From Gemmataceae bacterium (GTDB lineage Bacteria; Planctomycetota; Planctomycetia; Gemmatales; Gemmataceae), in contig JAIBBI010000015.1 in assembly GCA_019694755.1 (NCBI GenBank), forward strand, positions 1-64,000: 64,000 bases of DNA, written 5' to 3'. This document shows, in pieces, positions 7,460-17,341 of the stretch (positions within the stretch are counted from its first letter, which is position 1; each line of letters opens with the position of its first letter). The position numbers and the translations under genes are program-made. A model generated the notes under the pieces. The model saw only the letters and a program-made list of their open reading frames with translations. It did no database searches and was not told where the DNA came from.

Positions 7460-8039
7460 GTTCTTCGCGGCGAATGCTCTTGATAATGATGTCTTCGACG
7501 GGGACGTTGGCATTCTGACCGCGAACAGTTGTCTTGACTGACTTGATCTTGTCGACGACTGTCAGGCCGTCGATCACTTTGCCAAAAACGCACTGACCAA
7601 TCTCATCCGCCGCCTTGTCGCGATCCAGGCTTTCATTGTCCGCTACGTTGATGAAGAACTGGCAGGTGGCACTATTGGCCTGTGATTTCCTTGCCATTGC
7701 GAGCGTACCTCGGACGTTTTTCAGCCCGTTGGCCGACTCGCTTTCAATTGGGGGCCGAGCCTTCTTCTCTTTCATTCCGGGCTCGTAACCACCCCCTTGA
7801 ATAATGAAGTCTGCTCGGGAGTTCTCTCGCCCCATCACGCGATGAAAGACAGTACCGTCATAGAATTTGTCGTCGACATAACCGAGAAAATTCTTAACCG
7901 TAACCGGCGACTTATCTTCGAAGAGTTCCGCCCGGATCGTGCCCATCGAAGTCTCGATGACAACAATGGGATTGGCCGCCCCGGCCGGCCCGATCAGAGC
8001 GCAGTTGACAGCAATCGCGAAAATGGCCAGCAGTTTCAT
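7440..8039 (-). CDS. secreted cyclophilin-type peptidyl-prolyl cis-trans isomerase
   Basis: 199 residues. A Sec signal peptide (MKLLAIFAIAVNCALIGPAGA) precedes a cyclophilin fold with the expected motifs: FHRVM, ADFIIQGGGY, GTLAMAR, ATCQFFINV and FGKVIDG. The active-site arginine is in FHRV. It catalyses proline isomerisation during folding of exported proteins. An insertion rich in lysine and glutamate (PGMKEKKARPPI) lies in the middle, as in many bacterial periplasmic cyclophilins. It is transcribed convergently to clpS with a 20-base overlap, and lies downstream of two secreted CxxC proteins on the same strand. Confidence 0.9.
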   Translation of the reverse strand: MKLLAIFAIAVNCALIGPAGAANPIVVIETSMGTIRAELFEDKSPVTVKNFLGYVDDKFYDGTVFHRVMGRENSRADFIIQGGGYEPGMKEKKARPPIESESANGLKNVRGTLAMARKSQANSATCQFFINVADNESLDRDKAADEIGQCVFGKVIDGLTVVDKIKSVKTTVRGQNANVPVEDIIIKSIRREEPTKPVQ

Positions 8040-8065
8040 CGGATGAGTTCCGTAATGGTGGCACG

Positions 8066-9235
8066 TCAGGGCTGACGCTTTACTTCCTCGCTCTTTTCGA
8101 ATTCAAGAGACTCTTCGACTTCCTTAACTAACTCCGGTGATTGGGTGCGTGCCCGCTGCACGAATTGTCGGGCAGACGCCTCGGGACAACTCAGTGCGTA
8201 CCGGATAATCCCGCGGCGCATCAGTGGTGCGTCGTGCGTTTTCAAGTCGTATACGGCCAGCACCTCGGACGTCAGATCCCACATTTTCCATCGTCGGAGG
8301 TCCTCGATCGCCATGTCCGCAATGTCTCCCTGGCGAAGAAGGACCCGAAGCCCGGTCAGCGCCTCGGCCCGATTTCTGTCCGGGGCCGAATTCCGGCAGA
8401 ACCGGAGGGCACTCAGCGCGGCGCTTCGAGCCGGAAAGGTCTGATGTTCGTCGTTGAGGACCGTGAGTATCGTCTTCCAACCCTCCTGGGCGTCGAGCAT
8501 CACGATGCCGGCATATAGGCCCGACATTGCGCTGCGGTACCTGTCACCAGGGTTCAGGACCATCTGTTTCAGATGCTGGGCGTCGGCCGGCGCACCGCAG
8601 GCTCCGAGCAGATACGCAAATAGGCCGAGCCGTTCGATTGGCGTCTTGGGATCATCCAGCAACTTCCGGATTACCTTCGGATCGAGTTTCCGGGCCGCCT
8701 GAAGGACGGCCGCGTCTTCAGACCGGGCAAACTCCAGAAACGCCTCACCAGCGAGGTCGTCATCGGTGCTCGCCAGGTGGCTCCCGGCTAGTGCGAGTAT
8801 CTTCGCCGAGTCCTTGGGATCGATTTGAGTCGCCACCCGGAGGTAGTCGGCGAGTGCCGAGGATTGGACCGGCGTGCCCCGGTACGGGTCGAGCGTTCCG
8901 TTACGTTCGTCGCAAAAGATCAGGTATTTGGGCGGAGCCTTTACGTCGACGGGCACGTAACGCGGGATCGTAATCTGCTTTTGCGACCTGCGATTGGCCG
9001 AATCGCTTTTCACGACCTGATCGACAGTAAAATCCGTGGCACTGGTGTTGGAAACGCCCGTCGCGTTTACCGTGTTCAGGCGAGGATTCGATAGCGTCCC
9101 GTAGTATACGTGCCGGGCTTGAACCGCATCCTGACGCAACGACGGCCGGCCGGCAAACCCCTGACAAATAGAGCATGCGTCGACCGCGGCCGTGGTCATG
9201 CCAGCTACCAGGATTGCCACGAAAAAGTAACGCAT
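8066..9235 (-). CDS. secreted CxxC protein with helical repeats, copy 2 of a tandem pair
   Basis: 389 residues with a signal peptide ending near DACSICQG, so the mature protein begins with a CxxC pair. The rest is mostly helical, with HEAT-like repeats in the second half (for example RSAALSALRFCR and LMRRGIIRYALSCP). It is a clear paralogue of the gene immediately upstream (9239-10414): both share CxxC just after the signal, KYLIF/KFLIF, YRGTP and the C-terminal RRxxxRYALxCP segment. Only three bases separate the two genes, so they are surely co-transcribed. I do not recognise a named family. The exposed CxxC could bind metal or act as a thiol pair, but no activity can be assigned. Confidence 0.75.
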   Translation of the reverse strand: MRYFFVAILVAGMTTAAVDACSICQGFAGRPSLRQDAVQARHVYYGTLSNPRLNTVNATGVSNTSATDFTVDQVVKSDSANRRSQKQITIPRYVPVDVKAPPKYLIFCDERNGTLDPYRGTPVQSSALADYLRVATQIDPKDSAKILALAGSHLASTDDDLAGEAFLEFARSEDAAVLQAARKLDPKVIRKLLDDPKTPIERLGLFAYLLGACGAPADAQHLKQMVLNPGDRYRSAMSGLYAGIVMLDAQEGWKTILTVLNDEHQTFPARSAALSALRFCRNSAPDRNRAEALTGLRVLLRQGDIADMAIEDLRRWKMWDLTSEVLAVYDLKTHDAPLMRRGIIRYALSCPEASARQFVQRARTQSPELVKEVEESLEFEKSEEVKRQP

Positions 9236-9238
9236 GGC

Positions 9239-10414
9239 CTATTTTCCTGCTTTAGTTGCCGGTGTGGGCGGACTGGGGGCGATGGATTCCTGTTTCAGCA
9301 GTGAATCGACTTCATTGACCCAGGTGGCGTTTTTTGACCGTTGGTCTGCAAGGTACCTGCCGACAACGGGGTTATCCGGGCACTGTAGCGCGTAACGGAG
9401 GACGGCACGACGAATCAGCACCGTATCATGGGACGACTTCGTCGGAAGTTCAATGATCTGCGAGGCAACCTCCCAGTAACCCCATTTCCTCAAGTCTTCG
9501 ATGACAATATCCGCGAGGTCGACCTGATCGAGCATCTTGGCCACGGTCGCCGTCACGGTCGAACGGGGAACGACATCCGGCCGAAACTCCCAGATGAACC
9601 GGCACGCCCTTAATGCCGCGTATCGATACAGGTACTCCTTGCTCTTATCGAGCAGGGCCTTCTCTAACGTCTCCCAGCCGCCTTTGGGGTCAAGAATGGT
9701 AAGACCAGCGAACACCCCGTCGACGCCGCCTGTAAACATCCGCTCGGGATCGCTCAGTACCGCCCGGAGTGTCGCGGCATGCTCCGGCTTGCCGCAGTGG
9801 CCCAGAATCGAGCCGTACAACCCGAGTCGGGACACGGGAGACGCCGAATTGTTGAGCCAGGCCACGACTTTTTCCGCGGGGAACTTCTCCGCAACAGGAC
9901 GGAAGTCCTTGTATTCGACGTTTCCGAACTCCGTGTATGCGTCCTGTGCGATTTCCACGTCGGAATCGTCGAGAAAATCGAAGTAGTACCTGAGCCGCTC
10001 CCCGGCCGATTTGTCTTTCAGGGCGAGCGCCCCCTGGAGGTAGGTCGCGATTTTACTATCAGGCTTGAAGGGCGTGCCCCGGTAGGCATCGAGTTCGCCT
10101 TTGTAGACGTCGCCGAAGATCAGGAATTTCATCGGCTGTTTCGGATCCACGGGCAGGAACTTCGAGATCGAGATGACCTTCTTCCCCTCAAGGATGGGAT
10201 GCGACTTGATGACCTTTTCGATCTCGATTTCTGTCGTCCCCTGACTGAATTCACGCGGGTCCAATCGCGCATTCCTTGGCGAACCGAAGACAATCAAACT
10301 GGCCGACGCGGCCTCCTGAGCCAACGTAACGCCAGTCGAGTTACAGAACGGGCAGGACCAGATTTCGGAAGTAAACAGAGCCAGGAAAACCAGGCCAACG
10401 GCAAATCGTTTCAT
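9239..10414 (-). CDS. secreted CxxC protein with helical repeats, copy 1 of a tandem pair
   Basis: About 391 residues. The start is ambiguous: an ATG at 10414 begins a compact signal peptide (MKRFAVGLVFLALF), while an ATG at 10423 adds three residues and lies closer to a GGGAG. The signal ends at WSCPFCNS, leaving CxxC at the mature N-terminus as in its neighbour. Shared segments with 8066-9235 (FGxPRNARL/YGTLSNPRL, KFLIF, DAYRGTP, RRAVLRYALQCP) show an old tandem duplication with substantial divergence. HEAT-like helical repeats fill the C-terminal two thirds. Function unknown; exported, possibly acting as a protein-protein scaffold. Confidence 0.75.
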   Translation of the reverse strand: MKRFAVGLVFLALFTSEIWSCPFCNSTGVTLAQEAASASLIVFGSPRNARLDPREFSQGTTEIEIEKVIKSHPILEGKKVISISKFLPVDPKQPMKFLIFGDVYKGELDAYRGTPFKPDSKIATYLQGALALKDKSAGERLRYYFDFLDDSDVEIAQDAYTEFGNVEYKDFRPVAEKFPAEKVVAWLNNSASPVSRLGLYGSILGHCGKPEHAATLRAVLSDPERMFTGGVDGVFAGLTILDPKGGWETLEKALLDKSKEYLYRYAALRACRFIWEFRPDVVPRSTVTATVAKMLDQVDLADIVIEDLRKWGYWEVASQIIELPTKSSHDTVLIRRAVLRYALQCPDNPVVGRYLADQRSKNATWVNEVDSLLKQESIAPSPPTPATKAGK

Positions 10415-10481
10415 TGGTGGCATCACTCCCAAGTACAGGTCATTATGACCCGAATCATGGGGCCCGCCAATGGCAACGGCC

Positions 10482-11330
10482 TCAATCTGTTATCGCTGCA
10501 AGGAATCCCGCCACGGCATCGGCCGTGGCAGCCGTGTGGCTCAAAGGCGCGAGGTGCCCGGCACGGGGAATCACCGTCTGGTGACAGTCGATCAACCGAT
10601 CCTGAAGCAACTTGGCATTCGCAGCGGAAACGACGGCATCTCGGCCACCCGACACCACTAGAGTGGGCACCGTCACGTCTGGAAGGAGCCGCCCAATATC
10701 CAGCCGCTTGAGGAGCCGCATTCGATGCATGATCACGCACTGGTCGGTCTGCCAACAGCAACTGACGGCATGCCGAAGTTGCTCCTGAGTGGGCCGACCA
10801 CCGAAAAGAACGCTGAAAAATTGATTGAGGAAGGGGCAATCTTCGGGTAACGGGTAACTACTCAGGACGAGCGATGCAATCCGCTGAATAAGGCCGAACT
10901 CGTATCGGCCGCCGACTCCCTGAAGGGAGAGCGACGAGAATCGACCGGGGTTGCGGGCGACAGCGGCCAGCCCGACTACTCCTCCGAATGAAACTCCCAT
11001 CAGAGCAGGGCACTCCAAGCCTCGCCAATCAACGAATTCAGCAAGGTCGCCTGCAAGATCATTGATGGAGAACCGCTGACGCAACGCGAAAGAATCCCTC
11101 TCGCCCCGCGACTCCACTGCAATGACATGATGTCGTAGTGCGAGACGGCGGGCCAGCGGAGCTACCAGTTCGATGCCACCTGCCAAACCGGTCGCCAGAA
11201 CAACGGGTGAGCCTGAGCCCCACTCAGCGAAAGCAGGCGTGTAATGTTTCAGGTCGGCTGTTCCGCCGATCAACCGTGACAAACTTGAAGTCACTCCGCT
11301 CGTCCTGAGCCAGTTCGCCGTTACTTGCAT
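10482..11330 (-). CDS. alpha/beta hydrolase fold protein
   Basis: About 282 residues from the ATG at 11330, preferred because GGAAG lies seven bases upstream; an in-frame ATG at 11447 would add 39 unconserved residues. The fold shows the oxyanion region VVLATGLAGG, the nucleophile elbow MGVSFGG (Ser), the acidic residue in LVVSGGRDAVV and the histidine in IPRAGHLAPL, so the Ser-Asp-His triad is complete. Esterase, lipase-like or carbon-carbon hydrolase activity is possible; the substrate is not evident. No signal peptide is seen. It is divergent from the sigma-54 activator gene. Confidence 0.8.
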   Translation of the reverse strand: MQVTANWLRTSGVTSSLSRLIGGTADLKHYTPAFAEWGSGSPVVLATGLAGGIELVAPLARRLALRHHVIAVESRGERDSFALRQRFSINDLAGDLAEFVDWRGLECPALMGVSFGGVVGLAAVARNPGRFSSLSLQGVGGRYEFGLIQRIASLVLSSYPLPEDCPFLNQFFSVLFGGRPTQEQLRHAVSCCWQTDQCVIMHRMRLLKRLDIGRLLPDVTVPTLVVSGGRDAVVSAANAKLLQDRLIDCHQTVIPRAGHLAPLSHTAATADAVAGFLAAITD

Positions 11331-11554
11331 GGCGTACTTCCGTGAGAATTGCTTTGAATGCGTAGCAAAAATCGCGCCTTTCAGCCAGGTAGCCAGAGTA
11401 CTTTTCCGCAAAACATAACCACAAAAACACTTAAGATCATTTCTCACACGCGCGATTTGCCTCGGTGGCCGAAGTTGTCGAGTGTCGGGGAAAAAATCGG
11501 CGCATCGAATCCGAGCGACGACTTTTCGGCGCAGGAGTTCCGTATGATGCCGAC

Positions 11555-14500
11555 ATGCAACAAGTTAGGTCTGTACTCCGAGCCATCGGCCTCCCCAAAC
11601 TGCCCAATCACCGCATTTTCGTGATGGCTTCGATATTGGTCGTGATCGGGTTTGCGGTCAGCGTAATTTCTGTCGTTTGGACCACTCCGGAAATCGGAAT
11701 CGCGTCATCGATCAAAATGACCGTCAGCAATCTGGATGCAGAGTATTTTCACCCCTCAACCCTTCCGACGCCTACGGGCACGAACGAGTGGTCGGTCAAT
11801 AAGCTCGCCGGCGAGCACGTCGACTCCTGGGTTCAGTGGGTCAGGTCAATTCACGACCTGGAGAAACTGGACTACCCAATATCCGATGCCCCCCCGGCCG
11901 AAGGCTTCACGTTTCGAGACTCTGCGGGTCGAAACTGGGTCCGCGTGGGCCTTGTTCACGGGGGCGAAACGGTTGACCTTTGGTGCGAGGTGGGGCGTGT
12001 ATCCCGCCGAACGATCTTGCCATCGATACTTTGGATCATTCTCGAGGCCGGACTTTTTCTTGTTGGCGCGATCGTGTACTGGAACCGCCCTTCAGACCGC
12101 GGGGCGCAGATGTTCTACCTGCAATCCCTAGTCGTGGTAGGTGCCTATCTGGGGGGGTATCACTGGTCCCGGATTTGTACGCAGCCGGTCCTGACATGCA
12201 TATACATCGTATGCGCAACACTGTTGCCTGCCGTGAACCTGCACTTCTTCCTGTTGTTTCCGTCGCCCCGGAGAATCATGTACCGCCGGCCGGGCCTCAC
12301 ACTTCTGGCCGTTTACTCTGTGCCGGTGGTCTTCCTTGTCCTGTTGTTGACTGCATACACCGTCGTCCGATGGCTGGCCGAGTGGGGCGGCACCGCGGAC
12401 CAGATCACGCAATCGCTTCTCTGGTTGCGGAATGTCGCGTTCACCTACTTCGCGTTTGCCGCGTTATGGTATTTCGCCAGCATCGTCGTGCTGATCTACG
12501 GATATCGGAACACCCGCGACATCGCCGAGCGAAATCAGGCTCGATGGGTGATTGTGGGGTCAATCCTGGCCTCATTTCCTTTCGGATACGCACTCCTGAT
12601 GGCGGCCAGAAACCCGAGCGGATTCACGGGCGGCGCGGCTAGTTGGCCGCTATTTGTCGCCTCAGCGTGCTTTACATGCGCTTACGCGGTCGGAATCACG
12701 CGACATCGATTCCTGCAATTCGATCAACTTCTGAGTTCGGGCCTCGCTTATTTCCTCGTCAGCGTACTCGCAGCAATCATCTATTGCGCGCTCGTTGTCA
12801 CGGGGATGCTTCTTTTCGGATTCCGAGGCCCTTCGCTCGAACAGGCGGCCTGGGTGGGAGGTAGCGCCCTTGTCCTCAGCATCAGCCTTGATGCAGCACG
12901 CTCGCGTCTGAGCAGTTATCTGGACCGGAGATACCGGAAGGACAAAACTCAGATCGACCAAATTCTCCAGCAACTCGGCGGCGCGGTCGACCAACTCATC
13001 GACGCGCCGACGCTGGCTAACCGGCTACTTCAGGTGGCCGGCGACCTTCAGGGATATCCGCGCGGCGTCATTTACATCCGCGAACAGGGTGGCGGCTTCA
13101 TCCGTGCGGGCCGGCGAGATGACTTCGAGTATCCGGAGCATTTGGCTCCGCATTCGCCGCTACCCGCCGCTTTGGCGACTCGAATCACACTCGACCGACT
13201 CTCACTTCTTCCGACCGATCCGGTACGCCAACAAATGGCCACGCTTCGGTCCGACGTTGCGGTCGGCCTGCCGCATGCTGACCAACTCCTCGGCTTGTTG
13301 TTTCTAGGCCGTGCGGCAGGTCGGCCTGCGGAACCGACCGATGGCAGACTTCTCGCCAGCTTCGCGCCCGTGGCGGCCCTCGCCCTAGCAGGTGCTGAGG
13401 TCCGCGGATCGGTCGATACCCTGAATCGCGAGCTTCAGGCGAAGGTCAACAAGATTTCGGATCAGCAACGACGCATCTTTGCCCTCCAGCAGCAATTGAT
13501 TGCACAATCACGTCGTTTTCCGGCCGGCGAGGCGGGCGATCCCTCGCCCCCCACTCTTGCGGGTGAGCCTGCTCCGGCAGCACGTCCGCTGTTGGCGCTG
13601 GAAGCCATGATCGGGTCGAGCCCCGCGTTGCAACAGGTCCTTGAAGTCGTTCCCAAGGTGGCCGCCAACGCTTCGGCAGTGCTCATCTATGGCGAAAGTG
13701 GTACCGGCAAGGAACTGCTCGCCCGTGCATTCCACGATCTGAGTCCCAGGTCGGCCGGCCCCTACATCAAAGTTCATTGTGCCGCCTTGGCGCCGGGATT
13801 GCTTGAAAGTGAACTGTTCGGCCACGTGAAGGGGGCGTTCACCGGCGCTGTCCGCGACAAACCGGGCCGTTTTGAAGCTGCCGACGGCGGTACGCTGTTT
13901 CTCGATGAGATCGGCGACATCAGCGCGGACGTTCAGACCAAACTCCTTCGAGTGCTGCAGGAAAAGACATTTGAGCGTGTCGGCAGCAACGAACCCATCC
14001 ATGTCGATGTCCGCCTCGTGACGGCCACGCACCAAAACCTTGAGACATTGATTCGCGACGGGCGGTTTCGTGCCGACCTGTTTTACCGCCTCAATGTGAT
14101 CACTCTGGAGCTTCCTGCACTGCGGGAGAGGGGTGAAGACGTGCTGGAGCTGGCCCATCACTTCCTGCGCGCACACGCCATGCGTTGCAACAAAAACATC
14201 GAGTCCATCGATGACGATGCTCTTGTCGCACTTCGCGAGTATTCCTGGCCGGGCAACATCCGCGAGCTGGAAAACGTCATCGAGCGGGCCGTTGTCGTAT
14301 GTGATGCTAATGTCATCACGTTGCGAGACCTACCTGCCCAGATCCTCTCGCCCGGGGGCTTAGCTCAAGAATCGCCGCGATCGAAATCGAGGGAGCCCCG
14401 GCCAGGCACCAACGCCGTCCGGGCTGCGCGGGCCGCTCGACACGCCCGCGAAAAGTCGGAGATCCTCCAGGCCCTCCGGGACACGAACTGGAACCGTACC

Positions 14501-14590
14501 GAAGCCGCCACCCGACTGGGAATGGCTCGCAGTACGCTCCTCAGCCGGATGAAAAAATTCGGACTCGGGGAGTCGGCCAATTCTGGTTGA
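11555..14590 (+). CDS. membrane-embedded sigma-54 activator (multi-TM, GAF, AAA+, Fis HTH)
   Basis: About 1011 residues from the ATG at 11555; a GTG at 11465 in frame would add 30 residues and cannot be excluded. The first ~450 residues hold an initial membrane segment, an extracytoplasmic stretch of about 130 residues, then several further membrane helices ([11 protein letters not shown] is typical of this sensor type). A GAF-like region follows, then a short coiled coil, an AAA+ core with Walker A GESGTGKE (about 713), the sigma-54 contact loop GAFTGA (760-765), Walker [11 protein letters not shown] and [10 protein letters not shown], and a Fis-type helix-turn-helix at the C-terminus. No receiver or kinase domain is present, so the membrane domain probably senses a signal directly. 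Target genes are unknown. Confidence 0.85.
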   Translation: MQQVRSVLRAIGLPKLPNHRIFVMASILVVIGFAVSVISVVWTTPEIGIASSIKMTVSNLDAEYFHPSTLPTPTGTNEWSVNKLAGEHVDSWVQWVRSIHDLEKLDYPISDAPPAEGFTFRDSAGRNWVRVGLVHGGETVDLWCEVGRVSRRTILPSILWIILEAGLFLVGAIVYWNRPSDRGAQMFYLQSLVVVGAYLGGYHWSRICTQPVLTCIYIVCATLLPAVNLHFFLLFPSPRRIMYRRPGLTLLAVYSVPVVFLVLLLTAYTVVRWLAEWGGTADQITQSLLWLRNVAFTYFAFAALWYFASIVVLIYGYRNTRDIAERNQARWVIVGSILASFPFGYALLMAARNPSGFTGGAASWPLFVASACFTCAYAVGITRHRFLQFDQLLSSGLAYFLVSVLAAIIYCALVVTGMLLFGFRGPSLEQAAWVGGSALVLSISLDAARSRLSSYLDRRYRKDKTQIDQILQQLGGAVDQLIDAPTLANRLLQVAGDLQGYPRGVIYIREQGGGFIRAGRRDDFEYPEHLAPHSPLPAALATRITLDRLSLLPTDPVRQQMATLRSDVAVGLPHADQLLGLLFLGRAAGRPAEPTDGRLLASFAPVAALALAGAEVRGSVDTLNRELQAKVNKISDQQRRIFALQQQLIAQSRRFPAGEAGDPSPPTLAGEPAPAARPLLALEAMIGSSPALQQVLEVVPKVAANASAVLIYGESGTGKELLARAFHDLSPRSAGPYIKVHCAALAPGLLESELFGHVKGAFTGAVRDKPGRFEAADGGTLFLDEIGDISADVQTKLLRVLQEKTFERVGSNEPIHVDVRLVTATHQNLETLIRDGRFRADLFYRLNVITLELPALRERGEDVLELAHHFLRAHAMRCNKNIESIDDDALVALREYSWPGNIRELENVIERAVVVCDANVITLRDLPAQILSPGGLAQESPRSKSREPRPGTNAVRAARAARHAREKSEILQALRDTNWNRTEAATRLGMARSTLLSRMKKFGLGESANSG

Positions 14591-14594
14591 CGAC

Positions 14595-15971
14595 CTACTT
14601 CGACAGGTCGACGCAGGCTAATTGTGAGTCGTTCCTTACAAAGCAGCATCGCTCTGAGTAGGCAGGGTGCGACCAGACGACCGGATGCCTCGCCATGAGA
14701 TTGTCGGCTTCCAGCAACTTCATGCGACCGACCTCCTCGTAGCCGGCCGGTGACAACTTGGCGAGAATCAACTCGCCGTGCTCATTGAACAGCCAATCGC
14801 GGCCGCCTTGTGGCGTAATGAACGCATTGCCCCATCGGTCTTCCTGTGTCGGCTTGCTGTCAGAGTCGGCCGATGTTCCTTTTTTCATGGGCCGCGTCGC
14901 TCGCATCGACTCCCAGACCCGGCTCCCGTCGTCGATCTTAAGGCAGCGGAGCTGGCCATAGGAGCAGACTCCGTAAATGTGCCCATCGCGAAGCACAGGC
15001 GTCGGCATGATACTGTGTAGCTTGTCCGTCCGGTTGGGCTGTTCGCTATTACTGTTTCCCTTCCACACCACCGTGACTTCCCTGGGATTCGTGCCAAGTC
15101 TCAACATCAAAGGGCCGTTGTAGAACGAAGTAATGAACAGGCGGTCCCCGTCCATCCGGGGCATGGGAATCGACAGTGCGGACTGATGCAACTTGAACGG
15201 CTGCTCCCAGAGGACCTCTCCGTTTTCCGGATTCAGCCCGCACACCGCTTCTGGATGCCAGATGACAAGGACACGCCGGCCCGCGACCGAATAGATGACC
15301 GGCGGGCAGTACCCGACATTGCGAACGGAAAGTGCCCGCCAAAGCTCCTTGCCCGAGTCTTTGTGAAAGGCAACGACGGTGGCATCACCACCAACAAGGC
15401 AGATAAGCCGATCGTTTTCGAGGAGCGGATGCGCAGAAAATCCCCAGACCTGCGCAGGGGCCGCATACTCCTTCATGAGGTCGTGTTGCCAGCGGACCTT
15501 ACCTGATTCGGCCTCCAGACTGATCAAGTGGCCCATCGCACCGAGCGTGTAGACGACTCCGTCTGCGACGACAGGAGTACACCGCGGACCGGAAGCAAAG
15601 CTGATTTTGTAGGGGCAGTCGTAAGCGTGAGTCCATTCAGTTTTGCCCGTCCGCGCGTCGATGCGGTGCACTCGTTCCTGCCCGGGAACGGCGATATTGG
15701 CGGCAAACGAGTTAGCCGGATTCTTGGTCTCAGGCGCGAGGATGCGGTCCGTGACGTAGACTTTTCCCGAGAATACGGCCGGACCTGCGTACCCGGCACC
15801 CAAGGGAATCTTCCATTTGAACTTGGGTGCCGCGGGCAGCGAATCAATAACTCCGTCTTCCCGCCAGATCCCGTCCCGGTTCGGCCCCATCCATTGTGGC
15901 CAGTCGTCGGCCGCGGCGACCCCCGAAAAAACCAATACAAAAAAGACCAAACCAACTGGTCGCATCGACAT
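14595..15971 (-). CDS. secreted PQQ-type beta-propeller protein
   Basis: 458 residues with a signal peptide (MRPVGLVFFVLVFSGVAAA) and repeated propeller blades of the quinoprotein type, seen as GKVYVTDR, RIDARTGKTEW, SLEAESGKVRW, AFHKDSGKELW and GLNPENGEVLW. The mature N-terminus DWPQWMGPNRDGIW is the usual opening of the large planctomycete family of outer-membrane or periplasmic PQQ-like propellers. These resemble BamB and alcohol dehydrogenases but generally lack proof of bound PQQ; I see no catalytic evidence here. It is convergent with the sigma-54 activator and 13 bases downstream of the anti-sigma gene, so it may belong to the ECF operon. Confidence 0.8.
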   Translation of the reverse strand: MSMRPVGLVFFVLVFSGVAAADDWPQWMGPNRDGIWREDGVIDSLPAAPKFKWKIPLGAGYAGPAVFSGKVYVTDRILAPETKNPANSFAANIAVPGQERVHRIDARTGKTEWTHAYDCPYKISFASGPRCTPVVADGVVYTLGAMGHLISLEAESGKVRWQHDLMKEYAAPAQVWGFSAHPLLENDRLICLVGGDATVVAFHKDSGKELWRALSVRNVGYCPPVIYSVAGRRVLVIWHPEAVCGLNPENGEVLWEQPFKLHQSALSIPMPRMDGDRLFITSFYNGPLMLRLGTNPREVTVVWKGNSNSEQPNRTDKLHSIMPTPVLRDGHIYGVCSYGQLRCLKIDDGSRVWESMRATRPMKKGTSADSDSKPTQEDRWGNAFITPQGGRDWLFNEHGELILAKLSPAGYEEVGRMKLLEADNLMARHPVVWSHPAYSERCCFVRNDSQLACVDLSK

Positions 15972-15984
15972 CGTTCCATTCCGT

Positions 15985-16695
15985 TCAGGTCGCGGAAATC
16001 TCTTCGTCGTTGTAGAAGGGCTCGATCGGTCCGTTCAGCACTTCCACAAGATAAACGACACCGGGCGACTCGGCCATTCGTAGCACGACGATTGTGCTTA
16101 CACTGTTTTCCGCGGCTCGACCCGTGGCGACTTCGGCGAGATTCCGGAACTGATTTTCTGTAACTACCGCGACGCGGGCAAGCGAATCGCGACGGACAAA
16201 CGTGAGCACGGGCGCGGTCACGCCATGAATGGTGCGTCGTTCACATGCCACCAGGAACTTCCCATTGAAACGTGGAGGGAAGGAAAACAACGGATTCTGA
16301 CGCGCGAGCCATTCAACGACTCCGTCCCGATTGGCCACCTCGTCGTATGCGGATGCCGCAATGGCGTCGGCATCGAATACCGGAGCCGGCCACAACCGCC
16401 ACCCGACCAGCAACACGCCCCCAGCCAATGTGAGGATCGCGATTTTTCGCATCAGGCTAAAGCGTGATGTCCGGGCCAATTGGCTTGCCAATTCCGCCTG
16501 CAAGCGGACGGGCACCACAACGGCCCGCATGGCTCGGGCAATACTATCGTCGTCGCGTCGCCCCTGACGACTGTGTTCCCGGCAGTTCGGACATTCCGCC
16601 AGGTGGCTTTCCAGAGCGCTGATCTCCCCCCCGTCCAATTCCGTGGCCCCGGGTCGCGCGAAGATCATCAGAAGCCGGGCCATGCCGCAAGTCAT
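15985..16695 (-). CDS. membrane anti-sigma factor with zinc-finger motif
   Basis: 236 residues. The N-terminal part carries HLAECPNCREHS, the H-x3-C-x2-C zinc-binding anti-sigma motif that grips ECF sigma factors. A single membrane helix (IAILTLAGGVLLVGW) follows near residue 85, and the last ~140 residues would lie outside the cytoplasm as a sensor. Its start overlaps the stop of the sigma gene by four bases (ATGA), so the two are translationally coupled and made in a fixed ratio, which is typical for a sigma/anti-sigma pair. Confidence 0.85.
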   Translation of the reverse strand: MTCGMARLLMIFARPGATELDGGEISALESHLAECPNCREHSRQGRRDDDSIARAMRAVVVPVRLQAELASQLARTSRFSLMRKIAILTLAGGVLLVGWRLWPAPVFDADAIAASAYDEVANRDGVVEWLARQNPLFSFPPRFNGKFLVACERRTIHGVTAPVLTFVRRDSLARVAVVTENQFRNLAEVATGRAAENSVSTIVVLRMAESPGVVYLVEVLNGPIEPFYNDEEISAT

Positions 16696-17213
16696 GGGGC
16701 ACCTCCGGTTGAAATGACTGTCTCCAGCCGTTTCCGCAAGTGTTGCTTCGCTCGTGCCAAACGCGACATCACCGTCCCCAGTGCAACGCCCATCTGGTCG
16801 GCAATTTCCCGGTAACTGAATTCCTCGAAGTAGAACAGAATCAGCGGTGTCCGATAATTCTCGGGCAAGTCATCAAGCGCCTTTTGCAGATCACACGGGT
16901 CGATTTCTCCGATCGGCTCGTCTGCGACTGGTTCGGGCCAGTCAAACTCTTCCGAAAACGCGACCGTCTTACGGGCCCTATCGTCGCGGCACTTTCGCAA
17001 GTAGCAATTCCTCACAATGGAGAACAGCCAGGGAAGCGGGCGATCCGGATCGCGAAGTTGTCCCCAATTCTCCTGGGCCCGGCAAAATGCCTCCTGTGTG
17101 AGGTCGGCCGCGAGGTCGGGTTTTCCAGAAAGTCGGTACGCGAACCGGTACACGGGTGCGTAATGCTCCGCTACGAGATCGTACACCCGCGAACGACCGA
17201 CGGGCCACGTCAT
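16692..17213 (-). CDS. ECF-type RNA polymerase sigma factor
   Basis: 173 residues. Region 2 is seen as YRFAYRLSGKPDLAADLTQEAF and PLPWLFSIVRNCYL; region 4 as LPENYRTPLILFYFEEFSYREIADQMGVALGTVMSRLARAKQ, a clear sigma-70 r4 helix-turn-helix. There is no region 1 or 3, so it belongs to the extracytoplasmic function group. It is coupled to the anti-sigma gene by an ATGA overlap. GGAGGGATCTG precedes the ATG. Its upstream region shares an eight-base box with the divergent lipoprotein genes, suggesting both promoters may be read by this sigma factor. Confidence 0.9.
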   Translation of the reverse strand: MTWPVGRSRVYDLVAEHYAPVYRFAYRLSGKPDLAADLTQEAFCRAQENWGQLRDPDRPLPWLFSIVRNCYLRKCRDDRARKTVAFSEEFDWPEPVADEPIGEIDPCDLQKALDDLPENYRTPLILFYFEEFSYREIADQMGVALGTVMSRLARAKQHLRKRLETVISTGGAP

Positions 17214-17249
17214 CAGATCCCTCCGGAAAGATGATCCCGATAGGCAAAA

Positions 17250-17257
17250 GTTATTCC
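17250..17257 (-). promoter_or_regulatory. GGAATAAC box upstream of the ECF sigma gene
   Basis: GGAATAAC on the minus strand lies about 37 bases upstream of the sigma gene start and resembles the GGAA-type -35 elements of ECF promoters. The same eight bases occur on the other strand at 17334-17341, ahead of the lipoproteins. Self-regulation by the sigma factor is an inference. Confidence 0.35.
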
Positions 17258-17333
17258 CCGGCGGAACAAAGGTCGGCGCCGGGTCATCTTGACAGTATTT
17301 CGCACCACCACCGCGATTTTTGTCAAATTCGCT

Positions 17334-17341
17334 GGAATAAC
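17334..17341 (+). promoter_or_regulatory. GGAATAAC box upstream of the lipoprotein genes
   Basis: Same eight bases as the box facing the sigma gene; TATC follows 13 bases later and could form the -10 side. An inverted TTGACA (17289-17294) and TGTCAA (17320-17325) pair also lies in this intergenic region and might be an operator. Confidence 0.35.

Noticed and set aside
16744-16759. Sigma-54-like TGGCACG...GCA on the minus strand
   Set aside because: It lies inside the helix-turn-helix coding region of the ECF sigma gene and is explained by codons; no gene starts at the right distance downstream.
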